Counted from the first letter of the stretch, positions 51,364 through 61,205 are shown. The stretch is DNA of 64,000 nucleotides from an uncultured Bacteroidia bacterium (GCA_902762435.1 CACWOH010000004.1:87188-151187); one strand, 5' to 3'. Notes: a model not told the origin generated them from the letters alone. Numbers and translations are program-made.

Positions 51364-54003
51364 TTACTTGTTGACCGTGATCGTACCCGCAGCCTCGTCG
51401 AAGACGACGCTGAAGTTGGTCAGGTCTCCGACGGCGATGTTGTCACCGCCGGGCACGCCCTCGAAGGGCTCGCCGGCCGCAGCATAGGCGCCGCCGAAGT
51501 TCACGTCCCATTTGGCGTTCTTGCGGATCTTCCAGCCACCGGAGATGTCCTTGTGGTAGGCGATCCACTTGCCTTCGCCGTCGTAGTACATAAAGTGGTC
51601 GTTGTCCCAGTCGCCGTTCACGCCAATCAGGCCCCAGTAGTTCGTGCTGAAGGTGATGGTGCCGGCCTCGGGATCGTAAACCACCATGTACGTACCTTCC
51701 GCGGGAGCGGAGATGTTGTCGCCGCCGGCCACGGCCTCGAAGGCCTCGTCGGCGCCGGCGCACGCACCGCCGAAGTTCTCGGCCCAGTCACCGCCGAAGC
51801 GGATCTTGATCTGGTCGCCCTCGGCCAGGGGGACGGGCACGCTGTACCACTTGCCGTCGGCGGCGAGGTGCATCGGGATGTCGTTGTTCCAGTTGACCGC
51901 CGGACGGGCGGCGATGGAACCGGTGACGCCGTAGGCCAGGGTGCCGACGGTGCCGTTCAGGGCGTTGTAGACCACCTTGAAGTTGCCGGTGAGGTTGATG
52001 TTGTCACCGCCCGGGATGCCTTCCACGAACTGGCCGACCGCTTCCGGCGTGGCGCCGCCGCGGTTGACGTCCCAGCCGTGGTTGAAGCGCACCTTCCAGC
52101 CCTCGGACTCGACGGACAGCATTTCGCTGATCCAGATGCCCGGGGCCACCTCGGTCATGAAGTGGTCGTTGTCCCAGTCGCCGTTCACGCCGATCACGGA
52201 CCAGGTGTTGGACGGCATGGCCGCATCCACGGTGATGGTCTTCGCGGCCGGGTCGAAGGTCACGATGTACTCGCCCGCCTCGACGTTGATGTTGTCGCCG
52301 CCGGGCACGGCCTCAAAGGCCTCGCCGACAGCAGTCATCACGCCGCCGTAGTTCTCGTCCCAGGCCGCGTTGCGGCGGATCTTGAAGCCGCCTTCCATCT
52401 GCGTGGCCGGGCTGACCCACTTGCCGTTGGTCTCGGTCATCCAGATGTCGTGGTCCCAGTCGCCGTTCACGCCGATCAGGCCGAAGACGTCGCCCTTCTC
52501 CACGGTGATGGTCGGAGCCGCTTCATCGCTGAGGTCGAGCACGGTCTTCCAGAAACCGGCTTCGATGTTGATGTTGTCACCGCCGGGCACGGCCTCGAAC
52601 GGCCGGCCGAGCGCTACCATCACGCCGCCGTAGTTCTCGTCCCAGCCCGCGTCCTTGCGCCACTTGAAGTTCGTCGCTTCCGGCGCGTTGATGTAAGCGG
52701 TCCAGACGCCGTCCTTCTCGGAGGCGATGATGTCGTTGTCCCAGTCGCCGTTGGCGCCGATGACGTTCCAGCCGGTCACCACGACGGGCCCGGGTCCGGG
52801 CTCGTTGCCGCCGATCTTGCCGCTCACGCCGCCGCCGAGGGTCTCGACGACCGTGAAGGTCTGTCCGTCGGGATCGAGGATGAGGTCATAGATGCCGTCT
52901 TCGGGAACCGCCAGGTTCTTGCCGCCGGCCGCTGCCGGGGATTCGCTGCCGAGGTTTACCACGAAGGGCTCCACATCGCCGGGGGCGCCGAAGTTGGTGT
53001 CCCAGCCGGCATCCTTGCGGAACTTGAACTGGTCATCCTTGCTGATCTTGATGCCCTGGGCCACGAAGGTCTTGCCGTTGGTGGTCATCGGGAGGTCGCC
53101 GTCCCAGCTGATTTCGTAGTTGGACAGGGCGCCGATGACGCTCCAGGTGCTGGCCTGGGTGTGCTCGGGATAAGGCAGATAGGCGTCGGTAACGGTAATG
53201 ACCGCGTCGGTGCCGGACAGGTCCAGCCAGAGGTCATAGATACCGTCGGCCGCAACGCCGAGGTTCTTGCCGCCGGCGGCACCGGTCAGTTCGGTATCGA
53301 GGGAGAGCACATACGGCTCCTCGTCGCCGGGGGCGCCATAATTGGTGTCCCAGCCCTGATCCTTGCGGAACTTGAACTGATCGCCCTTCTTGATGGTCAC
53401 GGCCTTCGCGACGAACTTGTCGCCGTCTTCGGTGGCGAACATCTCGAGGTCGCCGTCCCAGTTGATTTCGTAGCTGGACAGGGCGCCGATGACGCTCCAG
53501 GTGCTGGCCTGGGTGTAGTCCTGGTACGGGCTGCCCTGCGGCAGGGTCACGGTAAAGCCGGAGATGGTGTATTTGTCGGAATCCAGATAGCCGTTGCGGC
53601 CGTTGTCCTTGGAAGGATCCTGGATGGAAGCGCGGACCACGATGTCCAGGCTGCCCACCTGGTCTCCGTCGGCATAGCCGAAGAACTGGAGAGCCCGGCT
53701 GATGTTGACGAGGGTGGCGGACAGGGTGCTGCCGTCGTTCTTGGAAGAGATGAGCTTGCTCACGGCCTTGCCGTCCACGCCCACCAGCGCGAGACTGTGG
53801 GTCGGGGCGATCTTGTCGTTGAAACCGAGCTTGAACTCACCCGGGGTATAGGACACGCTGACGTTTTTCGCGCCCACCTCGACGGTCCCGAGGACCGGGG
53901 CGGTGCCCTTCGCAGGGTCGAAGGTAGCCAGCGGCTCCTGAGCGCAGGACGCGGCCAGGAAGGCGATCACGCCTGCAGAAAGGATGGAAAGTATTCTTTT
54001 CAT
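51364..54003 (-). CDS. SusE/SusF-like outer-membrane lipoprotein with seven starch-binding-like modules
   Basis: 879 residues, lipobox AASC (Cys20). Residues ~25-160 are a SusE-type N-terminal domain. Seven related modules follow at about 165-272, 283-387, 409-502, 505-593, 598-690, 693-785 and 788-878. Each has a W-x-VIG or GLIG start, a WD-D/ND strand, an FK-RK or WKIR-type basic strand, GWD-N-G and a PGGDNI turn. SusE has two and SusF three such modules. It would capture starch at the cell surface next to SusC/SusD. Spacing to susD is 12 nt. Confidence 0.88.
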   Translation of the reverse strand: MKRILSILSAGVIAFLAASCAQEPLATFDPAKGTAPVLGTVEVGAKNVSVSYTPGEFKLGFNDKIAPTHSLALVGVDGKAVSKLISSKNDGSTLSATLVNISRALQFFGYADGDQVGSLDIVVRASIQDPSKDNGRNGYLDSDKYTISGFTVTLPQGSPYQDYTQASTWSVIGALSSYEINWDGDLEMFATEDGDKFVAKAVTIKKGDQFKFRKDQGWDTNYGAPGDEEPYVLSLDTELTGAAGGKNLGVAADGIYDLWLDLSGTDAVITVTDAYLPYPEHTQASTWSVIGALSNYEISWDGDLPMTTNGKTFVAQGIKISKDDQFKFRKDAGWDTNFGAPGDVEPFVVNLGSESPAAAGGKNLAVPEDGIYDLILDPDGQTFTVVETLGGGVSGKIGGNEPGPGPVVVTGWNVIGANGDWDNDIIASEKDGVWTAYINAPEATNFKWRKDAGWDENYGGVMVALGRPFEAVPGGDNINIEAGFWKTVLDLSDEAAPTITVEKGDVFGLIGVNGDWDHDIWMTETNGKWVSPATQMEGGFKIRRNAAWDENYGGVMTAVGEAFEAVPGGDNINVEAGEYIVTFDPAAKTITVDAAMPSNTWSVIGVNGDWDNDHFMTEVAPGIWISEMLSVESEGWKVRFNHGWDVNRGGATPEAVGQFVEGIPGGDNINLTGNFKVVYNALNGTVGTLAYGVTGSIAARPAVNWNNDIPMHLAADGKWYSVPVPLAEGDQIKIRFGGDWAENFGGACAGADEAFEAVAGGDNISAPAEGTYMVVYDPEAGTITFSTNYWGLIGVNGDWDNDHFMYYDGEGKWIAYHKDISGGWKIRKNAKWDVNFGGAYAAAGEPFEGVPGGDNIAVGDLTNFSVVFDEAAGTITVNK

Positions 54004-54015
54004 AACGGAAATCGA

Positions 54016-55569
54016 TTAATAGCCGGGATTCTGCTGGAGGTTACTGTTGGCAAGCCGGTCGGAATCCGGAATCGGGAAGAGGTTGCGGTAGTCGTCCACA
54101 GCCTTGCCTTCCTTGACGTTGCCCTTCCACTGCCAGACATACTTGTCGGTGGTGAACATCCCGAAGCGGATGAGGTCGTTGCGGCGCCAGCACTCCTGAT
54201 AGAGTTCGCGGCCGCGCTCGTCGATCACGTCCTGCAGGGTGATGGCCGAGGCGGCGGGCAGGCCGGCGCGCTCGTGCACCTGGTTGTAGGCGGCAAGGCC
54301 GTCGATGGAGGCGCCGCGCACCTGGCACTCGGCCGCCATCAGCAGCACGTCGGCGTAGCGCATCATCGGGAAGTCGGTGTCCACGAAGCCAAGCTCCTGG
54401 CCGGGCTCACCGTCGCTCTTGATGTTGCGGAACTTCATGAAGGCGAAGCCGTTGGTGAAATCGCCGATGTCGTCGATGTCCTTCTGCTGGCCGCTCGTGA
54501 AGAAGAGGCTGCGCTTGTCGTCGGAGCCGAACTTGTTGTAGAACTCGGGCGTGGTGCGGAGGCCGCCCCAGCCGGAGGAGATGCCCATCTCGGCGGGATC
54601 CATGGTGCCGCCGGTGCTGGCGAAAATCAGGTAGTTCGTGACACCGTAGCTGGTGGTGTTCACGCCGTCCTGCTGGATCGCGAAGATGATCTCGTCGGTG
54701 CACTTGTCGTTATCGGCGAGGAAGAGGTCCTGGTAGGCGCTGAACTTCTCGCCGTTCGCCGTGGTGTGCAGGCTGTATCCGTCGTCCATGAGGTCCTTCA
54801 GGACGTCGGCGCACTTCTGCCACTGCGGAGTGCCGGTGAACACCTCGGCGTTGAGGTAGAGCTTGGCGAGGAGGAACTTCGCCACACCCTTGTCGGCGCG
54901 GGCGTAACCGTTGGCGCGCGGAGCGGCCAGGGCGCTGTTGTTGATGAGGTCGAGGAGCTCGTTCTCCAGCCAGCTGTACAGTTCGGCGCGGCTCATCTGC
55001 ACGGGCACGCTGCCCACGATCGAGGTCTCGTCGGCGAACGGGACGCTGCCGAAGTTGTCGATGGCGTGGTAGTAGGCGATGGCGCGCAGCACGCGGGCCT
55101 CGGCGATGTACTCGTCCCGGTTGGCGACATTCTCGCCGTATTTGGCCGCCTCGCGGATGAACTCGTTCGTGGCGGACACCTGCATCAGGATGCGGGAGTA
55201 GAAAGCGTAGATAAAGGTGTCGTCGGTGGTCCAGTTCATCCAGTGGAAGTTCTTGATGGTCTGGTCGTTCCATCCGCAGACCGCCTCGTCGGTGGTCAGC
55301 TCGGAATGGTGGAACAGGCCGCGGATGTACTGGGAGGCGCCGCCGTCGAGACCGGAGATGGACGGATCGCCGTTGGCTCCGTAGTAGCCGGAGGTGGCGA
55401 AGCCCAGGTAGGAGCTGGCCAGGTAGGCCTTGAACTGCGCCTCGGTGGCGAGGGCCTTGTCGGCGGTGTTGGCGTTCGGGTCGATCGGGGTGACGTTCAG
55501 GTCACCGACGCAGGCGGTCAGGCTGAGCGCGGCCGCCAGGGAACCGAGGATGTATTTGATGGTTTTCAT
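54016..55569 (-). CDS. susD: SusD/RagB-family surface glycan-binding lipoprotein
   Basis: 517 residues, lipobox LTAC (Cys20). SusD features: DLNVTPIDPN after the lipobox, TPR-like helices (EFIREAAKYGE, EARVLRAIAYYHAIDNFG), and the C-terminal FPIPDSDRLANSNLQQNPGY, the family hallmark. It caps the SusC barrel and delivers maltooligosaccharides to it. Length is near SusD (551). Follows susC by 13 nt. Confidence 0.95.
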   Translation of the reverse strand: MKTIKYILGSLAAALSLTACVGDLNVTPIDPNANTADKALATEAQFKAYLASSYLGFATSGYYGANGDPSISGLDGGASQYIRGLFHHSELTTDEAVCGWNDQTIKNFHWMNWTTDDTFIYAFYSRILMQVSATNEFIREAAKYGENVANRDEYIAEARVLRAIAYYHAIDNFGSVPFADETSIVGSVPVQMSRAELYSWLENELLDLINNSALAAPRANGYARADKGVAKFLLAKLYLNAEVFTGTPQWQKCADVLKDLMDDGYSLHTTANGEKFSAYQDLFLADNDKCTDEIIFAIQQDGVNTTSYGVTNYLIFASTGGTMDPAEMGISSGWGGLRTTPEFYNKFGSDDKRSLFFTSGQQKDIDDIGDFTNGFAFMKFRNIKSDGEPGQELGFVDTDFPMMRYADVLLMAAECQVRGASIDGLAAYNQVHERAGLPAASAITLQDVIDERGRELYQECWRRNDLIRFGMFTTDKYVWQWKGNVKEGKAVDDYRNLFPIPDSDRLANSNLQQNPGY

Positions 55570-55582
55570 ATGCTATCCTGGA

Positions 55583-58555
55583 TTAGAAGTTGAACTTGAG
55601 TCCGACCACGTAGGTCCGGGGACGCGGATAGAGCGCACCGTCGATGCCGCCGAAGACTTCCGGATCGATGCCGGAGTACTTCGTGAGCGTGCAGATGTTC
55701 TGGACGGTACCGAAGATGTTGAGGGAGGCGGGACGGTCCTGGGTCACGTTGAACAGCTTCGGGAAGGTGTAACCCACGGTGAAGTTGTCCAGCTTGAGGA
55801 AGGAGGCGTTCTCGAGGTAGTAGTCGGACAGGTACTGGGCCTGGGAGAACATCGACTTGGTCGCGGAGGCGACGCGGTTGCCGATGAAGCTGTTGGTCCA
55901 GAGGTCGGCGAGCATCTCGGTGTCGGAGGCGACGTTGTTGTACACCCAGTTGCCGATGGCGGCGTGGCCGGAGAGGGCCGCCGTCCAGTTCTTGTAGGAG
56001 AAACTGGTGTTGAAACCGATGGTCACGTCGGCATCCGGCTTGTGGCCGAGGTACTTGTCGTCGGCCGTGATCTGGCCGTCCTTGTTGCGGTCCACATAGA
56101 CGCCGTTCACGGGGTTGCCGGCGGTGTCATAGACCTGCTGGTAGAGGTAGAAGGTGCGCATCGGATAGCCGACCTGGTGCATCTGCACGTTGTTGCCGGT
56201 ACCGCCGCTGATGCCGCCCGTCTCCACGCCCGTGGCGTTGTCGTCGGAAGCGGTGAGCTTCGTGATCCGGTTCTTGTTGTAGGCGAGGTTGGCTCCGAGG
56301 GTCCAGCTCATGTCACGGGTCTCCACCAGGATCGCGTTGGCGTCGATCTCGAAACCGAGGTTGGTCATCGAGCCGATGTTCGTGTTCAGGTAGTTCGTCA
56401 GGTTGGACAGGCCCGGGACGGGGATGAAGTTCAGGATGTCCTTGGTGTCACGCTTGTAGGCGTCCAGGCTGAAGGTCAGGCGGTCGCCCCAGAAGCCGAA
56501 GTCCAGACCCGCGTTGTAGGTCGTCGTGGTTTCCCACTTGAGGTCGGCGCTGTAGCCGAGGGCCGCGACGGGCTGCACCAGCTGGCCGTCGAAGTAGTAG
56601 CCGGAGCCGAGCTGGGTGGTCAGGAACTGGGCGAAGGTGTCGTAGTAGCCGCCCACTTCCTGCTGGCCGGTCTGGCCCCAGGAAAGACGCAGCTTCAGGG
56701 TGGACATATTGTCGGCGGCCTGCATCCAGTCTTCCTTCTTGACGTTCCAGGCGAAGGCCACGGACGGGAAGATACCCCATTTGTGGTTCTGGAAGCGGGA
56801 AGTACCGTCGGCGCGGACCGTAGCGGTGAGCAGGTACTTGTCGGCGAAGCCGTAGTTGGCGCGGCCGAAGAAGGAGATCAGGAAGAGCTCGCCCTTGTTG
56901 TGGGAGTCGCTCAGGACGGACTTGTCGCTGATGCGGCGGGTGCCGCTGTTGCTCTCGCTGTAGAAGCGCTGCCAGGAATAACCGGCCATCAGGTCCACCA
57001 TATGCTTCTCGGCGAAGGTCTTGTTGTAGTCGGCGTAGAACTCCAGGGTGGTGTTCAGACGGCTGTAGTCATAATCGGTATGGGCGCCGCCGCCGGACTG
57101 GTTGGTGTTGTGGAAGGAAGCCTCGGTTCCCATCCCGATCTCGGTCAGGCCCTTGGACTTGGCCCAGTCCATACCGAGGTTGAGGTTGAGGCGCAGGTCC
57201 TCGAAACCGTGGATCTTGTAGTCGAACTGCGCGTTGCCGATGAAACGGTAGGCGTCGGCCTCGTCTTTCTTGGCGGCGAGCAGGCCCACCGGGTTCATGG
57301 TGGCCATCGTGTTGATGTTGCCGGACAGGTCGTACCAGGTGGTGTAGCCGTTCAGGCCGTTCGGATCCTTGACCGGCTTGGTCGGATCATAGTGGTTGGC
57401 GGCGCCGATGGCGTCCTGGTTGGCGTACCAGTTCTTGGCATAGGTGCCCTTGCCGTTCAGGTTCACGGTGAGGTGCTGGTCGAAGAAGGTCGGGGAGAGG
57501 TTCAGCGACAGGGTGCCGCGGTTCATCTTCGAGCCCTTCAGCGTACCGTTCTGGGAGGTGAAGCCGCCGGAGATACGGTACGGCAGGAAGCCCACGCGGC
57601 CGTTCAGGCTGACGTTTCCGTCATAGGTCGGGGCCACCTGGTAGATCTCGCGCTGCCAGTCGGTGTCGTACAGCTTGCCGTTCAGGCCCAGGTTGGCCTC
57701 GGCGGTGGAATTCATGCCGTAGAAGTCGCGGATGATGTTCACGATGCCGTCCTTGTCCAGGAGCTTGTTGTACTTGGCGATGGTGTTCACGGAGGTGGTG
57801 AAGTCCACGGCGACCTTCGGCAGGGTGGTGCCGGTCTTGGCGCCCTTCTTCGTGGTGATTACGATAACGCCGTTGGAGGCGCGGGAACCGTAGATGGCGG
57901 TCGCGGAGGCGTCCTTCAGCACGGTGAAGCTCTCGATGTCCTCCGGGTTGATGGAAGACAGCGGGTCGGACATGCCGGAGATGCCGTCGTTGGAGACGGG
58001 CAGGCCGTCGATGACGATGAGCGGGTCGTTGGAGGCGTTGATGGAGGAGCCGCCACGGATACGGATGGTGGCGCCGGCGCCCGGCATACCGGAACCGGCG
58101 GTCACGACGACACCCGCGCTCTTGCCGCGGAGGAGGTCGGCCGGCGTGGTGATGACGCCCTTGTTGATCTCGTCGGCCTTGACGGTCGAAACGGATCCGG
58201 TCAGGTCGCTCTTCTTGACGGTACCGTAGCCGATGACCACGACCTCATCGAGGAACTCGCTGTCCTCGGCGAGGGTGATGGTGGCAGGCATCGCGGAAGC
58301 CTTGTAGGTGAGCGTGGTGTAGCCGATGCAGCTCACTTCGACGGTCGCATCGGGAGAAGAAACCCTCAGGGAGAAGTTGCCGTCGATATCCGTCACGGCA
58401 CCATTGGTCGTGCCGGCCTCGATAATGGCGGCTCCGATCACAGGCCCCTGCTGGTCGACGACCACACCCCGGACCACATAGCCTTGGGCGTATGCGGTGG
58501 CGCCCATCATGCCCGAAAGCACGACGGCCGCAAGGATGGATAGGATTTTTTTCAT
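55583..58555 (-). CDS. susC: SusC/RagA-family TonB-dependent receptor
   Basis: 990 residues. Signal peptide, a CarboxypepD-reg-like domain (about 25-105; GNFSLRV, VEVSCIGYTTL), a TonB box/plug region (VVVIGYGTVKKSDLTGSV, RIRGGSSINASNDPLIVIDG) and a 22-strand-type barrel ending PRPRTYVVGLKFNF. It imports starch oligosaccharides across the outer membrane using TonB energy, with SusD as lid. Lies 42 nt after the inner-membrane transporter gene; the gap is a run of AT-rich palindromic sequence. Confidence 0.96.
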   Translation of the reverse strand: MKKILSILAAVVLSGMMGATAYAQGYVVRGVVVDQQGPVIGAAIIEAGTTNGAVTDIDGNFSLRVSSPDATVEVSCIGYTTLTYKASAMPATITLAEDSEFLDEVVVIGYGTVKKSDLTGSVSTVKADEINKGVITTPADLLRGKSAGVVVTAGSGMPGAGATIRIRGGSSINASNDPLIVIDGLPVSNDGISGMSDPLSSINPEDIESFTVLKDASATAIYGSRASNGVIVITTKKGAKTGTTLPKVAVDFTTSVNTIAKYNKLLDKDGIVNIIRDFYGMNSTAEANLGLNGKLYDTDWQREIYQVAPTYDGNVSLNGRVGFLPYRISGGFTSQNGTLKGSKMNRGTLSLNLSPTFFDQHLTVNLNGKGTYAKNWYANQDAIGAANHYDPTKPVKDPNGLNGYTTWYDLSGNINTMATMNPVGLLAAKKDEADAYRFIGNAQFDYKIHGFEDLRLNLNLGMDWAKSKGLTEIGMGTEASFHNTNQSGGGAHTDYDYSRLNTTLEFYADYNKTFAEKHMVDLMAGYSWQRFYSESNSGTRRISDKSVLSDSHNKGELFLISFFGRANYGFADKYLLTATVRADGTSRFQNHKWGIFPSVAFAWNVKKEDWMQAADNMSTLKLRLSWGQTGQQEVGGYYDTFAQFLTTQLGSGYYFDGQLVQPVAALGYSADLKWETTTTYNAGLDFGFWGDRLTFSLDAYKRDTKDILNFIPVPGLSNLTNYLNTNIGSMTNLGFEIDANAILVETRDMSWTLGANLAYNKNRITKLTASDDNATGVETGGISGGTGNNVQMHQVGYPMRTFYLYQQVYDTAGNPVNGVYVDRNKDGQITADDKYLGHKPDADVTIGFNTSFSYKNWTAALSGHAAIGNWVYNNVASDTEMLADLWTNSFIGNRVASATKSMFSQAQYLSDYYLENASFLKLDNFTVGYTFPKLFNVTQDRPASLNIFGTVQNICTLTKYSGIDPEVFGGIDGALYPRPRTYVVGLKFNF

Positions 58556-58597
58556 TTGCGAAATGGTTAGTATGTGATATGATATTATAATATTATA

Positions 58598-59932
58598 TTA
58601 TTTGCTGTGTTCCCGGACGAGGGCCACCGCCAGGCTGCCGCACACGAGCAGCACGCCGGCGATGACGAGCATGTTCGCCTGCACGCCGCCCACGAGCTTG
58701 AGAATCACCCCGCCGAGGGCCGCCGCGATGATCTGCGGCAGGCAGATCGTGCAGTTGAACAGGCCCAGGTAGGAGCCCATGTGCTCGCCGCTGAGCGCGT
58801 TGGTGAGCAGGGTGAACGGCAGGGCCAGCATAGCCGCCCAGGCCGCTCCGATGAGGAAGTACGACACGAACAGCAGGTACTGGTTGTGCACGAAGGCCAC
58901 GGAGATGAATCCGGCTGCGCCGATCAGCAGGCTGACCACATAGGCGAGCCGCAGGGACTTGAACTTCGGCAGCACGAGGGCCCAGAGGATGGAGCCGACC
59001 GCCTGCACGGCGAACACCACGCCCACCCAGTTGCCGGCGGCCTGGTAGCCCTCGGAGGCGGGATCGGTGGTGCCCCAGCAGTTCGCGGCCACGGCGCCGT
59101 TGGTGTAGGTCCACATATACATGAACGCGGCCCAGCAGAAGAACTGCACCAGGCCCACGGTCCAGAAGGTCTTCGGGGCGTGCAGCAGGAGCTTGAAAAG
59201 GCCCGGCTTCTCCTTGGCGTCGGCGGCCTGCTTCTGCGGGTCGATGCCGTGGAAGGCGGCGTACTCTGCCGGCGGCATCTCCTTCACCTTGGCGAAGGTA
59301 TAGAGCACGCAGAGGATGAGGATGGCGGCGCCGCAGTAGAAGCTCCACACCACGGAGGGCGGGATGACGCCCTTCGGAGCGGTGTTGGCGATGCCGATCC
59401 AGGTGAAGAATATCGGGAAGAGGTAGCCCACCAGGCTGCCGGCGTTGCACAGCAGTGACTGGATGGAATAGGCCTGCGCCTTCTGCTCCTCGCCCACCAT
59501 GTCGCCCACCATCATCTTGAAGGGCTGCATGGCCACGTTGATGGAGGTGTCCAGGAAGATCAGGGAGAAGAGCCCGAACCACATCGCGCCGTTGAGGCCC
59601 AGCAGCAGGCGGCTGCTGAAATTGAGGCTGCCGGCGTTCGGCAGGAAGACCATCACGAGCACGGCCACGAGGGCGCCCACGAGCAGATACGGCTTGCGGC
59701 GGCCCATCGCACACCAGGTGCGGTCGGAATACTTGCCGATGAGGGGCTGGACGATCATGCCCATCAGCGGGGGCAGGATCCAGAAGAAACTGAGCTGGTG
59801 CGGATCCGCACCGAGCGTTGCGAAAATACGGCTGATATTGGCGCTTTGCAGGGCGTAGGCAATCTGCACTCCGAAAAACCCGAAGCTGAGATTCCACATC
59901 TGCCAGAAGGTGAGCTTGCTCTTGGTTTGCAT
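58598..59932 (-). CDS. MFS maltose/maltodextrin transporter
   Basis: 444 residues from the Met of MQTKSKLTFWQ (59932); the longer open frame upstream is not protein-like. Twelve membrane helices with GKYSDRTWCAMGRRKPYLL, the MFS D-R-x-G-R-R/K type loop between helices 2 and 3, and NVAMQPFKMMVGDMVG, as in the SLC45/sucrose-maltose group of Bacteroidetes MFS. It would bring maltose and glucose oligomers from periplasm to cytoplasm for MalQ. First gene of the leftward starch locus and the gene nearest to the two LytTR boxes. Confidence 0.87.
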   Translation of the reverse strand: MQTKSKLTFWQMWNLSFGFFGVQIAYALQSANISRIFATLGADPHQLSFFWILPPLMGMIVQPLIGKYSDRTWCAMGRRKPYLLVGALVAVLVMVFLPNAGSLNFSSRLLLGLNGAMWFGLFSLIFLDTSINVAMQPFKMMVGDMVGEEQKAQAYSIQSLLCNAGSLVGYLFPIFFTWIGIANTAPKGVIPPSVVWSFYCGAAILILCVLYTFAKVKEMPPAEYAAFHGIDPQKQAADAKEKPGLFKLLLHAPKTFWTVGLVQFFCWAAFMYMWTYTNGAVAANCWGTTDPASEGYQAAGNWVGVVFAVQAVGSILWALVLPKFKSLRLAYVVSLLIGAAGFISVAFVHNQYLLFVSYFLIGAAWAAMLALPFTLLTNALSGEHMGSYLGLFNCTICLPQIIAAALGGVILKLVGGVQANMLVIAGVLLVCGSLAVALVREHSK

Positions 59933-59954
59933 TTCAGTGTTATTGACGTCGGCG

Positions 59955-59962
59955 CAAAGTTT
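59955..59962 (-). promoter_or_regulatory. Likely -7 element of the starch locus
   Basis: Minus strand AAACTTTG matches TAnnTTTG except the first base, 22 nt before the transporter ATG. The weak match fits an activator-dependent promoter. Confidence 0.45.
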
Positions 59963-59995
59963 ATAATTCTTACGCGCGTGAAAAAATCTAAAAGG

Positions 59996-60025
59996 ATGAA
60001 CGGTAGAAATTTCGGGATGAATGGT
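59996..60025 (-). promoter_or_regulatory. Tandem LytTR boxes upstream of the starch locus
   Basis: On the minus strand ACCATTCAT (60017-60025) and ACCGTTCAT (59996-60004) are direct repeats with a 12-bp spacer. The second fits the LytTR consensus [TA][AC][CA]GTTN[AG][TG] at every position, the first at all but one. They end 33 bp upstream of the likely -7 element. Confidence 0.65.
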
Positions 60026-60065
60026 CGGATTGGTGCGTTTTTTTATTATCTTGCTCACGGTTATT

Positions 60066-61205
60066 ATGCGGATTTCAAAAGAAGGATGGATTATCCACGG
60101 CTTCGCGCTGTTGCACGCGGCCGTCGCGCTGGGCTGCCGGCTGGGCGGCCTGGCGGACGAGATGATGCTCACCCTGCTCACGATGCTGATGGTCGTGCTG
60201 CTGTGCCTGCGCTGCCGGGTCAGCGGCCTGATGATGGCCGTCTCCGTGCTGGCCGTCAACCTGGTCGGCGTGGTGCTCGGCCACGGGACGGCGCGGCTGT
60301 TCTACGGTTTCACGGACTCCCCGCTGGTCATCTACCCGCTCTCCACCTTCGTGAGCACGGAAATCATCGGCTGGACGATGCTGCTGATCGCCCGCGGCCA
60401 CGCCCGCAAGCACACGGTGGGCCCGGAGCAGATGGCCTCCTCGCTGATCTGGCTGCTGATCGCCTTCGTGGTCATCCTCATCACCCGCCTGGCCATCCTG
60501 CTGCTCTATTCCCAGAGCTGGGAGGGGCTCAATACCACCCTTACCATCCTGCTGGACTACTCCGTGACCCTCGCCGTGGTCGTGGTGGTGGCCCAGTACG
60601 CCCTGCGCCTGCAGCAGCGCGCGCTGGCGGCCTCCGAAAAGGCCAACCTGGCGCAGTACCGCTACCATAAGCTCAAGCAGCAGGTGAACCCGCATTTCCT
60701 GTTCAACTCCCTGAATGTGCTGGACTATATGATCCAGGAGCAGCGGCCGGAAGACGCGAGCCGCTACACCCACAAGCTCGCCGAGGTGTACCGCTACATG
60801 ATCAAGAGTGAAGATGAGACCACCGTGCGCCTGCGCGACGAGATGGAATTCGTGTCGCAGTATGCCGACCTGCTCAAGGTCCGCTTCCCGGAGGGGCTGG
60901 AGGTGGAGACGGACATCCCCGAAGAGGCGATGTCCCGCTCGGTCGTGCCCTGCTGCATGCAACTGCTGGTGGAGAACGCCACCAAGCACAACGCCGTGCA
61001 GCCCGACCACCCGCTCCGCGTGCGGATCACCGCGGACGCCGACAGCGTGACCGTGACCAACAACCGCATCCCGAAGCTCCGCCGCACGGCATCCACGGGC
61101 CTGGGCCTGCAGTACATCCGCCAGCAATACCGGGACCTCTCCGGCAAATCCATTACCGTCCTCGAGGACGAACACAACTACACCGTCACCCTGCCGCTCC
61201 TATGA
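60066..61205 (+). CDS. LytS/YehU-type sensor histidine kinase
   Basis: 379 residues from the ATG at 60066 (an ATG at 60021 in frame is possible). About six membrane helices span residues 5-185 with no large periplasmic sensor. The kinase core is the His_kinase type of the LytS family: QQVNPHFLFNSLNVLDYMI carries the phosphorylated His, followed by an HATPase domain (MQLLVENATKHNAV, STGLGLQYIRQQY). It overlaps the LytTR regulator by ATGA. The signal is unknown; membrane-embedded sensing is likely. Divergent to the starch locus. Confidence 0.9.
   Translation: MRISKEGWIIHGFALLHAAVALGCRLGGLADEMMLTLLTMLMVVLLCLRCRVSGLMMAVSVLAVNLVGVVLGHGTARLFYGFTDSPLVIYPLSTFVSTEIIGWTMLLIARGHARKHTVGPEQMASSLIWLLIAFVVILITRLAILLLYSQSWEGLNTTLTILLDYSVTLAVVVVVAQYALRLQQRALAASEKANLAQYRYHKLKQQVNPHFLFNSLNVLDYMIQEQRPEDASRYTHKLAEVYRYMIKSEDETTVRLRDEMEFVSQYADLLKVRFPEGLEVETDIPEEAMSRSVVPCCMQLLVENATKHNAVQPDHPLRVRITADADSVTVTNNRIPKLRRTASTGLGLQYIRQQYRDLSGKSITVLEDEHNYTVTLPLL

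Noticed and set aside
51364-54003. Tandem DNA repeats in the SusE/F-like gene as an assembly artefact or CRISPR.
   Set aside because: Modules share protein motifs but differ clearly at the nucleotide level and in spacing, so they are diverged coding repeats.
58556-58597. AT-rich palindromic run between susC and the transporter gene as a terminator or attachment site.
   Set aside because: It is simple AT repeat sequence without a GC stem; nothing functional can be supported.
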